Shown: positions 28,815 through 39,952 of the stretch, piece after piece
How positions within the stretch are numbered: position 1 is the stretch's first letter
How the letters are laid out: every line of letters begins with the position of its first letter
Made by a program: the position numbers and the translations under genes
From: Membranipora membranacea
Lineage: Eukaryota > Bryozoa > Gymnolaemata > Cheilostomatida > Membraniporidae
Direction: 5' to 3'
Length of the DNA stretch: 60,000 bases
Assembly: GCA_914767715.1 (NCBI GenBank)
Contig: OU612067.1
Coordinates: forward strand, 4,342,001-4,402,000
The notes under the pieces: generated by a model
The model's database searches: none
What the model was told of the DNA's origin: nothing
Seen by the model: the letters and a program-made list of their open reading frames with translations, nothing else

Positions 28815-30466
28815 CAGTGTGATTTACGAAGAATTCAGCAGCAGATTGAATTCAGAACAAAACCACATGAGTTATCAAGTTTTATTAAGTTTTCTACAAA
28901 CTTTACATTCATTTTTCTGTGAAGGTATGCTAACTTTAAATCCGTTTTTCTATTCCTGTCCAGACTGGTGTCCCTTGCTGGTACAAAGTTGTACTTATCC
29001 CACATCAATGTATGCTATCTAACATTTTGCTGTTACTTCTTACAAATGGCTGTCATTGTCAATTGATTCACTTAGTTCCAATATGATGGCATGATGTTCC
29101 TTCTATCAAACACAGTGTCTACATTTCATACATTGCCATCTCAAATTGATATCTACCTCAGCTAGCTATTTTTTAGTGAGGTAACATGAGCTGAAGAAAA
29201 TGGTTGAAATATCCTTCTGATCAAATTTATGACGAATTTGATTTTAAAGTGTTTGGTGGTAGAGCATGCATTGTCTTATGCCCCCTAAAATGGGCAACCG
29301 ATGTTTTCCTTCTAGTTGACCAAGGCGTGGGGAACTATCTTTTTGTCCAACAATACTTGACAGGATACATCAGGTGCAGTTGAGGCGCAGACATCCATAT
29401 CTTGCACCAGAAACAAAACTGAAAATGTCACCAAGTCAGTCAGATGGTGAAGAAAGCAAGTCTTGGGGGGGGGGGGGGTGTCAATCTATGCATCACCTAG
29501 CTAGGTTTCTGTTCTCATTGCTCCTGCACTGCTATCCTGTGAATCCTCAATTTGCTTAATATATTGTGCCTGAGCAGGTTGTTTGTAAATGCTGGAAATT
29601 GTTACAGCTGTTTGGTATGTAATAAACTTTTCCTATCACTGCAACAAATTTCTTCTTTTTTGGTATTATAACTGCTACTTGGAACAGTAGTGTGATTATG
29701 ACCAGTGCTGCCCTAGGGTAAAAAATTTCAATATTCAACAATTCGACTCTTTGCAGGCCCATAATTCTAGGGGACGATCTGCCTCCCCTAGAGTACTCAA
29801 GGGAATGGTTTGAAAATGCTATAATTGAATATTCCATTTTAGAATCAGCTCGTTTGGGACTTCCATTTGCTATTTATATCATAAAACTGCTTTGGAGACT
29901 GGAGATTAACACCGGACTTCACAGGAGGGGCTTACAATATCCAAAATGTGGCCACTTCACACCCTCAATGTTTTTGCGCCTGCCCCCCCCCCCCCCCCTT
30001 CAGATCAGCCCTTCACTCTGTGGAAGGGGAGCAACTCCAAAATGCAAATACTAGATGATATTAATGTACTAGGCTTGTCAAGACAGGCTTCTTGCTTGAG
30101 ATAATGTATCGTAGACAATAATTATTGTCTACGATACCTACTCTCCAGCAAGTTATCTTTCAAAAGTGTACAGTTGTCGCCTTACCTGATATATTTTGCC
30201 AGATTGGCCACTTGAGTAGCTGTTCTCCAAATGTAAAATCAGTAAAATCGGGAGGTGATGTATCACACATATCAGATGAACTAGCAGACATACAGATCCT
30301 GATTACTGCTTGTGCAATATCACAGAGTCTTAAGCAACCAGCAGAGTCTGATGTGACAACAGATCATCCCAATCTCACATATTCAACAGGAATTATCTGC
30401 AGCCACCCATACACGAGGCTGCTGCAGAAGCTGATTTTACAACTGCCGGTGCCTCTCGCTACGTAA
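28815..30466 (+). CDS. Unrecognised plus-strand coding exons (tentative gene or remnant)
   Basis: Several segments look coding, but I could not chain them into one model. 28815-28924 follows an AG acceptor, precedes a GTATGC donor and reads SVIYEEFSSRLN. About 28972-29017 is a possible small exon. About 29328-29450 contains HPYLAPETKLKM in one frame. From about 29757 a segment reads GDDLPPLEYSREWFENAI. 30149-30466 follows CTCTCCAG and ends with SHPYTRLLQKL and a TAA stop. Homopolymer tracts (G14 near 29466, C near 29985) interrupt the middle. The last exon is the best supported. It could be a real fast-evolving gene, a 3' neighbour sharing NUDT21's transcript, or a decaying copy. Confidence 0.4.
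30106..30137. repeat. Perfect 32-bp palindrome
   Basis: GTATCGTAGACAATAA is followed directly by its exact reverse complement. It lies just before the last exon of the tentative plus-strand gene. A perfect spacerless palindrome of this length is unlikely by chance. Confidence 0.95.
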
Positions 30467-30785
30467 CTACCTTCATGATAGATTCAAGTTTTTGTGTCAT
30501 TCCAAATGTTTTAATTGTCGATACAGCTTTTTCAATACAATATTATTTATTAGGCAAAAATTTCAGACGATGAATCAAACTGGTAGGAGGAAAAAGGGCA
30601 TTTTAAGCAGTTTCATAAATTGCATCAAATGATACGTAAATAAATGTACTTTCAAAGAGTTTCATGGTAGCAATATATAATAAAATCCATGTATATCATG
30701 ATAGAACACTTTTAAATTGTTGTCAGTTTTGAACAGTATTTTTTGTAATTTACACAGGTATTTACATCACAATAACAAGGTACAT

Positions 30786-30791
30786 TTTATT
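30786..30791 (-). terminator. Poly(A) signal for CDK12
   Basis: TTTATT on the plus strand reads AATAAA on the minus strand, about 40 nt after the CDK12 stop codon. This predicts a very short 3' UTR of roughly 60 nt. Confidence 0.6.
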
Positions 30792-30830
30792 CACAAAAAA
30801 GAAGAAAGAAGACCTAGCAACTCCACGTAA

Positions 30831-33800
30831 CTACCATTTTCTATGCTGATTAGGTTGTGTGGGTCTGATCCCAGGGCGGGGACCTAGTAGAGGCCTCTGC
30901 TGATTTTGACTAGGTCTGGGTTGATTACTACTGGACCTGTTCTGACTTGCAGACCTATCATATGAATTTGAAGAGGAACTGTTCCTCTGATTTTGTAATT
31001 GTCTTGGGATGAACCCGTTGCCAGCTCTCTCATTAGATGGCGCCCTTGAGCTAATCTCAGCTCGCTGCTGATTTGAGTATCCCTGTACCCTCTCTTTGAT
31101 AGAGTTAGAGTTAGTTACACCTCCAGACCTGCTACCAGAGGCTGATCTACTACTATCCACACCATTCTGACTAGCCGATGATACAGATGTAGCAGTTTGT
31201 AATGATGCTAGTATAGATTCAGTGGTGACAGCATCGCCTCTATCTCGGTTCCTGCCATGACTGTAGTCTACTGTGACAGGATCAGATGACGAACGGTTAT
31301 TACTCGATCCTGACGATCGCCTCTCATCCATGTCAGGAGGGGGATAACTTGTACAGTAATCCTCATCACTATTTTGAGTAGTGTCATTATCAGCTGGAGC
31401 TGGTAACAGGGCCCCACTAGTAGGACCGCCACTTGCACCAGAAGACGGTCTATCCCTACTATTGTTAGATACATTGTCAGGTCTGGAGGACGGCCCTGCC
31501 GAGTTACGTAGCTCTGGTGGCACATGCGCCTGCTCTCTCAGCTCTGGAGGTATATGAGATCTATTAGCCCGTAGTTCCGGTGGTACTGTTTCTGGGTCAA
31601 GGGAGGGAGCGCTCTGACGAGCCACCAAACCCAACTGTTTAGTAAGATTACTGAGAAGTGAACGAGTTTGCTCGTCAATCGTCTCTAGTGGCACACTTAA
31701 CTTCTGCGCTAGATCTTCCATGGTCGGAGGTTTACCTGTATAAGGAAACATTTCTATAAATGTGGAGATTCAAACCTCACCCTATATGATGATATGTCTA
31801 GTGTATGTTGGAGTTAGTTTAAACAAGGAGTTAAAGTCTTTGAGAGTCTTTAACTCCTTGGTCTAAAGATAGTTAAAATTATAGGAAATTAAGAAAGTCT
31901 TGTTGTGATGATCAGGGTACCATGGTGAGGATATGGTAATTTGGGTTATATACAAATATATAGTTCAAATTGAACTACAAGATGATGGCATGAACGAGAA
32001 AAGCTGCCTTACCCGGGGTGATGAGAGACTTGATGTCTAACGTAGCAAACATACTAGCAGCACTTGTGGCTGATGTAGCTCTCCTGCCCCGGTTAGCTGG
32101 TGGTGGAGAGGCTGGAGCCGAAGGTTTATCGTCATGAGGCTTCTTACTATGAGAGCCGGAGCCTCGAGGTGATTTACTCTTCTTATTGTCTCTGCTGCTG
32201 CTATCTCTCACCTCATGTTTATCATTCTTGTTATTGCTATGTCTCTCAGATTTGTCACTAGATGAGGAGGACGGTGGCTTGTGGTTATCATTAGCTGCAG
32301 GTTGTTTGCTGGAGGTGAGGGCCTCAGATGAGCTCGAGTTATTGATATCTAATCCTGGAATCACTGTATCAGCAGGCTACAATCAGAGAAAGTAAACTCA
32401 TCAGACACTAGTATCTATCTATGATGATGTGAGTCATGAACTCTTCTTTTTTTCCGGATCAAACGTGGACGGAAAATGAGGGAATCCTGGAAATCGATCA
32501 ACAGTGGGAGGATTTCCACATTTTAAGTCAATGACGACGATTATATCGAGGAAAGCCATCTGCTTGAGAACTTGACGAATTAAACCTTTATGTTGTCCTA
32601 AGCATTTTATTTACAAAACTTCTGTGTTCAATATTTACTGGATTTTAAACTTTCCAGCATTTGAAATGTGAGGTTTTTCATTATATATAATTTTCAATGC
32701 AATATGTATAGTAAATCATATCAGTTTAATGTAAAAAAAAATCATTTGATATTCATTATCTTTGTTACTCTTAGATGGAAGTTCATTAATCAATTTAAAA
32801 TAATAAATAAATATTCATTCTATGTTTTATCAAACACAAACCTTGCTACTGCTGTTGTGTTCTTTGTTAGCTGAGTTGGATGAGGAGGACGAGGTATCAG
32901 AGCTGTGTTTCTGTTGAGCTGCTGCCTCCTCTGGTTTACCGCCGGCAGCAGCTAGTACAGCAGCAGCACCGCCGCCCTGCTGCTGAGCGTTAGCTGCATT
33001 GTTCCTCTTCTCCTTCTTTCTCTTTTTACTCCACATCTCATGACAATCGACTTGTGGTAATCTGTAAACGTTTAACCGGCATGAATTAATTTGTTAGTTA
33101 TCTTCCCATTGATGAGGGGGGACAGCATTCATAAGTTATGTAGATTTATCAAAAGCATTGAACTACAGATACATACACGCAGAGTGGAAAGACGTTTAAG
33201 GTTCATTAGTCCAAGCTCAACTCAACTCGGCTGATTGTTCAGCAGCAGAGCGATGGTAGGTGCATTACTTACATTGGAGGAAGTATTTTATCAGGATCGA
33301 CGTTTCGGAGCCAAACGCTCTTCAGTGCCTCAGCAGCTGTGATTCTTTTGACTGGATCCAGTTCTAACATGGCATCTAACAAATCTAGAGCTGAATCTGG
33401 CATCCTGTTGAGAAAAAAACATAAATATCAGATTTAACATGACAGAAACAAAACTAAGAACAAACCATTGACTTGATACAGCTGTAACCAAGCATTAGAC
33501 CCAAGGATAACATGGAGAATGTCAACCACTCTGTTTATATATCACCGGAAAAATGTGAACTAGGTGATAGGACAGGACACCAAGGGCCAGCAATCCATTG
33601 TACTATTATTAAGTCTTTAATATGCAACAATTGAATCAAATTGAAGTAAAAAGAAATGAAACACTTACATGGTAAACTCTTCTCTTACACGACGTCGATA
33701 TGATTTCTTTGGTTTCATGGTGTGGAAGAGAGGTAGTTTGATGACATCAGGCCACACAGCCGGGGTGGGAGTACCACATATACGTGATATCAGCTCTAAC

Positions 33801-36800
33801 TGCTGCCTCTCCTCATTAGCCTGGAATATTGGTCGCCTGATGAAAAACTCTCCGAGAATACAACTGAAATAGATATAAAATAACGTGGTCATTACCAAAG
33901 CAGATAAACATATTACTGTATATGTTTATAAACTAAATTGAATCAAGATTTTATGCAGAATATGTTTTTCGGATCTCACCAAGTAACACGAAGTCAACAA
34001 AAAGTTACAAAACTGCGAGTCATTGAATTGAGAACAAGATGTGAGAAAACATTCTTTCTTATAATATTGTAGTGTTTTTAAGGATTGGATATGTTGTGTT
34101 AAGCCATTGAATAATGTGGTGAGCTTCATCAGGCAAAATTCTCTGAGTGGATGTATTTTCACTGCATCCGTTAGGAAAATCTATTATGGACTTCGCAGAA
34201 ATCTGCTGGTAAATGGAAGTGATGGCCTTCTTAAAAGTTCCAGGAGAGGCAACAACTTCAATTCGGTGTAGTTAGACAAAAGACTCTTTTTTTTAAAATC
34301 AGAAACAGAAAGTTTGAAAGGAATGATGGAGACAAACTGAAGTTCACAGTGGTCATGAAGGGCAAATGACTATCTAACAGCCTAGATTATTGTATTATGT
34401 GAGTGAGTATATGCAGCTATTTCCTGGAAGTTTAATTCTGTGGACCAAATAAGGAACAGATATCTAGATCTACCTAATAAAGGCTGTTACTTCCAGCCGA
34501 TTTCTTCACGGCAATATGGGTGGTTGAGAGTTACTTTTAGTGATTAGTACTCAACTCACCCTACACTCCAGATATCGATAGCCGGGCCGTATCTCTCCTC
34601 CCCTAACAAGAGCTCAGGTGGTCTGTACCACAGTGTAATCACTTTATTGGTATATGGTCTGTCTTTATCATCGGAATCATAGAGTCGAGCTAATCCAAAA
34701 TCAGCCAGCTTTATCTGTCCCCTGTACAATAATAATTATAAATAAATACAAATGTATGTATAAAAAAGACAAAATAGAGTTAACCTTCAGCTACGTGTCA
34801 TAGATTATGCTGTCTGGAGAACTCGTAACTCAAGGAGTAATTACATTCACAACATACTTTGAAATACGAAGCACCCCAAGCTGGTGAAAAAAGGTCATTA
34901 CCTGACATACACTCCAACTATGGATAGAATATGGTTGGGAGTGTTGCGTTGGTTAACTAACCTGTTATTGACGAGAATGTTTGAGCACTTGATATCTCTG
35001 TGTAGGAATTCTTTACCATGTGTATAGTTGAGCCCATCTAAGAGCTGCTTAGTAAAGCTGGCTATGTGATCTGTGTGGAACTGAACCATACCGGACTCCA
35101 GTAAACCCAGTAAGTCGTGATCCATATACTCAAACACCAAGTAAAATGCACCTGTAATATCAACATAATATATTATTTGTGTGGAATATATTGCTGTTTC
35201 TAGCCATACAATGAAGATTATCGCTGGTATGATTGTTGCCCAGTTTTTTTTTATTCAATCTTACAACTACAACACAGCAAGACTCGGAGTTATAATGGAA
35301 CATGACTCATGTAATTCAGCTTGTTGAGTCAGCAATAACCTTTTACTATTAATCAAACTGTATTCCTTGACCGTAAATTTCACAACTATAGTTTATACCG
35401 TCGAACATGCCGTATGATCTTCAAACAAAGGCAAAAGTGACGGGGCAATGACTACCTCATAGTTATATACCTTTATCATTGCGGAAGTCCTCAGCCTTCT
35501 GTTTATCAGTGACTATCTCCATAAGATTGACAATGTTAGGATGATTGAGCTGTCGGAGAATTTTAATCTCTCTCACTGCAGTGATCGGGAATCCTTCCTT
35601 CTCATTCTCAAGCCTGACTTTCTTCAAAGCTACTAATTCACCTGCAAAGTAAACGGGTCACCAAAATGATATAAGCCTGTTCAGTTTCTATTAGTGATAA
35701 CTACATCATTGGAGTGCAGTTTGAAATGAAAAAAATCAATCAGCTAATCAGCCTATGAGCAAAAACAGGTAATGCTATACGAGAAAGGTCTCGAGTGTGG
35801 TGCAACCATAGAGTTTTCTGAGTTAAATATGTATTTGAAACACTAATGCAGATTCAAATGGTACATCTTTACACTGAGTGGTTTTGGTGACATTCCATTC
35901 AAATAATGTACTGACAGGTTATGAATTCATAAGCTATATTAGATAATTCTCTAACCGTTTGCTTTGCGTTTGGCTTTGTAGACTTGGCCGTAAGTTCCCT
36001 CTCCAACTTGACTAATAATATCATAATCTTCTACACATCTTTCACCTGGATAATAATAACACATGAACTTCAAGATATGTATACTGAACACTGGTAGACT
36101 GACACATGTACAACAAAATACTGTCACTGACCAGGGATTACGAAAAACACTAGCTCAAGGAACCAGGTCATTTACCTAAGTCTATGTCATACACATTGAG
36201 TGAGGCTTCAATTCTACTGATAAATTGTTTTTTTTTATGTTGTTGTCAATTCAACTCCTTTTCATGTTACTATCAAGGTACATATTCATACACAAAGTAT
36301 GAACTGAGTGCAAAGTAAGGCACTTGTTACCTCACAAAATTGATCGGTGATTTTTATTCTAGCTTTTTTCTCGTGCGACAAAAACAGGAAAAAATTCATA
36401 CTGATGAAGTATTATGTATATATTTTTTGGGTACAAATGATAACTTACCCCATGCATGCTTGTTCTTTTCTAGCACACTGCACCTCGCTAGTATAACAGG
36501 ACGCTGTTTTAGGACTGGAGGTTTGGGGGAAGGAGCTGCTTTATCTGCATCAACATCATCCATCAAATCATCACCGGTAGTAGGGGGTAGAGGCAAATCT
36601 CTTATTCCCTTACTAAAATGTACAAAAGGGCAGCTAAACCATACAATTCAATTTTACGCCAACATTCAAAATTCAGCTGGTTCTTGTATGACAGACGCAT
36701 ACAGCTGATCTCCATCGATGTATCTACATATGTAGGGGGGAGTGGGTGTAAGTTTTTTAGAGGGTTATCCAATAATCGTTATTTGGGTCTATGTTAGGCA

Positions 36801-39252
36801 TGGCCATCAATTTTTCACCACACAAAATAGTTGCAGGGAAGAGAATTAGTAAAAGTAGACTAATTGCTAAGCATCACACAGAAGGGATAAAAGTGTTAGA
36901 TAGCTACAACTGCAGGTAACTGATAGAAAAGGATGTCGAGTAACTAACTCCACCAAATTATCTATAATTCACGATCATCTTACAAAGAATAGGAGGATAA
37001 CACAAGAAAAATAATATCACAACAAAATCATAACAGCCTTCACACATACAGCGTAGGATTATGTGAAAAGTCTCTATTTTTCCTCCCATTATTGGACTGC
37101 TTAGCAGACTTTTCACGCAATGATGGGGGTTTGTCCCCACTCATGGGTGTGCTGCAACAGAAAATAGTAGTCTTCATTATCCTCGTATCTTTTTTAGCTG
37201 ACAAACTTTACCTTGCAGCATCAGTGATCTCAAATTACCAAGTGATCAAGCGTGAAAGTGATAATACTATAATATCACGCCGACCCTTACCTTGTGTTAT
37301 GAGCAGATGAGTTATCTTCAGGGGGTAAATCTGGAAGTGGGATTTTTTGTGTAGGAACTGATTTAGACTGATGTTCACTTGGTGGCTGAGGAGGTGTACT
37401 GCGGGCTTTGTCATTATCCACCCGTATTACTATATTATCCAGTCTACCTTCCTTATCCCTTCTTCTACTGCTTGGTGTACCTTCATAAATATACAAATCA
37501 CAATCAATTATCACCATAACAATCTTTTAAGCCAGTCCCATTGAGATTTAGAAAATTACTAATCGTTTAACTGAACAACTGAATTGTTGGTGATGTGAGA
37601 GTTGCTCACCCTTCTCATTGCTGGGATAACGCGAGAAGACAACTGTAAGGAGTCTGGAAAAAATATATTTGCCCAATAGACCAGGGAGCATAATAAAACT
37701 CTCTGCATAGACTTGTGATTATCATCAAGTCTATGATTTGCCTCAATTGATGAAGCAGGGAGTTTGGGAATTTTGTCCAAAACTCCCTGGATTAGTGATA
37801 GCAATGATATAATCAGATAAAAAATACCTGGTCTGCTGTCTTGTCTCTCCTTAGCTAACTTGATCTCTCTGCCCTTCTTAAATTTGCTAAGTTCAGCAAA
37901 GAGTGAAGACCCTGTGACAGCACCACTGGCCCGAGCTGGAGGTTCTACAGCTTGCTGTGAGGAGTAGCGTGCTCTGTCAGTACGATCGCCTCGGTCACCC
38001 CTATCACGAGATCGTGATCGACTAGATACCATTCTGCGTGGAGAGCGCGATCGACGAGGAGAAGATCGACGCCCTTCTCGACGTGGTCTCCTGTAACGAT
38101 ACCAGTTAAAAACTTACTACATGGATGAAGAAGATTTTCATAGTGAATTTATTCTGAACTCAATTATGCTCTAAAGTAAAATGAAATGGTAACGAGCAGA
38201 GAAATAAGAATAAATCATATTTGAATGCAACAACTGTATACTTTTCAAACAGAGAAAATTACCTATTCCTCTTCTTGCAATTCCTGCCATGAAGGCGGAT
38301 TATGTGAAAGTCACCCAAGTAAGACCTGAGAAAGCATTGCAAAATGCAGCAGATATCATATCACGCACACATATATCCCTTGGGAATGGTCATATTGTCA
38401 CAACAGATAGGTTGGTTAGATTCAGAATCACGTGAGTTATGTTGATGTAAGGGTTTAGAATGATTTATATCATATTGAAACAACTCACGCGTAAGGACTA
38501 GTTGGTGATTTTGAGCTGCGCCTTTCTCTGTCTCTTGGTGATCTATCTCGACTTCGGCGGGATCTGAGTTCATTTTCGCTATCCTTGCGACCTCGTCCTG
38601 ACTGGTATGCTCTGGGCGGAGAGGCTGCAGCTCCTTTTGCAGGAGAGGAATTTGAAGCATACTGTCTTGGAGGCGATGCTCGCCGTTTTGCCGATGGTTG
38701 TTCTATTTGCCTTGGAGATGCTACTTTACGTTTACTAAGCACAGGCTCTACTTCAATTATATCAGGTGATTGCACTTTAGCTGCTACTGGGGATTTTATC
38801 TCAACTACGTCCGGTTTCTTGGATTTCCCCTTTTCCTTTTTACTCTCTGACCTGTCCCTCTCCCGGGAATTTGACCTAGATTTCTTTTTCTTCTTACTTT
38901 TTTTCAAGTCTTTCTTCTCTTTTTTTGACGAGGTCATACTCTGCGAACGGCTTCGGCTACGACTTCGTCGCTTCTCTTTCTTTTTGTGTGAAGAGTTATT
39001 GATAATAGGCGAGTCATCCGAGGCGTAGTCGTAATTAACAAGAGAAGGCTTATTTTGCCTTGCATGAGTCAACGAACCTGCGCCGGATGACGACTGAGAA
39101 ACTGGGGTCTGATGATGGGAATCTGCAGTGTACATTCTTGCGTCATACTCAGGATCAATCTCTTCTTGATATTTGAATCCATCATATCCTCTGCTTCTTC
39201 TGTTTTCTCCTCTTGACCCACCATATCTATCCCTGTCATCTCTTCTGGGCAT
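30831..39252 (-). CDS. CDK12: CDK12/CDK13 transcription elongation kinase, complete
   Basis: Thirteen exons, all in phase: 39252-38489, 38090-37828, 37480-37291, 36612-36449, 36045-35956, 35641-35471, 35151-34962, 34721-34560, 33863-33669, 33404-33273, 33061-32842, 32376-32013 and 31735-30831. The product is 1269 aa. The N-terminus is an Arg/Ser-rich domain ([20 protein letters not shown]). The kinase follows: [11 protein letters not shown]-loop, VALKKV lysine, [11 protein letters not shown] cyclin-binding helix, HRDIKCSN catalytic loop, LADFGLARL and T-loop RPYTNKV. After it come the CDK12/13-specific DCHEMW and the basic KKRKKEKR extension. The C-tail is Ser/Pro/Gln-rich. With cyclin K the family phosphorylates the RNA polymerase II CTD (Ser2) in the nucleus. 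Vertebrates have two paralogues; this is probably the single ancestral type. Confidence 0.96.
31824..31860. repeat. Small hairpin in CDK12 intron 12
   Basis: CAAGGAGTTAAAG and CTTTAACTCCTTG form a perfect 13-bp stem with an 11-nt loop inside the last CDK12 intron. No function is implied. Confidence 0.8.
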
Positions 39253-39952
39253 TCTTGTTAATACAGTCTGTTGTTTTGCATATAGAGGAGTTATACCTGA
39301 GTCTCACTCATTCAGTCAGTGAGCCTAAAATCAGGAGTTATTCCTCTTGTATACTTTTGGAGAAAGGAAACTGACATTTTTGTAGAATTTCAAATTAAAC
39401 TTCTGCCATAACAAAGCATAGATCAGACTAGAAGTGGCACAGGATCAATTGTTCAGCAGTTGATTCATCAGAATAACACGATAAACACAACACACAAGCA
39501 CTAACAACAGTAAGAAGGGCAACATACCTGGTGGTAGATTTTTGAAATTGATGACGTAGTGTTGGTAGAGCCTTCCCTTTTCACGTATATTTCTTATATA
39601 TAGCCACCTCCCAGCATGGAATTATGGACCAGTCATGATTTCATGTATATTCCCCTTCATCACAGGTCTATTTTGGTTTCACAATATTAGAATCTCTCGC
39701 AGGATGCAGAGGATTTTGTTAGACTTTGCAGACATGAACTACATAGCCATTGGAATTGGAATCACTTTGACTCCCCATACGCAGGCGCTAATTCTACCAT
39801 TTCCGGATGGGTTTCCCTAGAATTTTGTAAACAAAGACATGTGAGTGCTTCCTTGTTAGAGGAGTGTAACAACCATTATTGTTTCAGGACAGTGGTGCAT
39901 GCTAAGTACAACTGAGTCATTGGTGTCTTCTGGACCAGTATTTCATTTAGAA
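39253..39952. promoter_or_regulatory. Head-to-head promoter region of CDK12 and INPP1
   Basis: The CDK12 start codon (39252, minus) and the INPP1 start (39953, plus) are divergent and only 700 bp apart. A good minus-strand donor, CCACCAG|GTATGT, at about 39531 suggests a CDK12 5'-UTR exon. Acceptor-like TTTCATTTAG lies just before the INPP1 ATG, so INPP1 may also have a noncoding first exon. TGACGTA at 39552-39558 matches seven of eight bases of a cAMP-response element. TTTCCGG near 39800 resembles an ETS site. Confidence 0.5.

Noticed and set aside
31268-31525. Second minus-strand frame within the last CDK12 exon
   Set aside because: It is an off-frame reading of the CDK12 C-terminal exon.
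38585-39028. Plus-strand 147-codon frame opposite CDK12 exon 1
   Set aside because: It is a shadow of the Arg/Ser-rich coding strand with no splice or start context.
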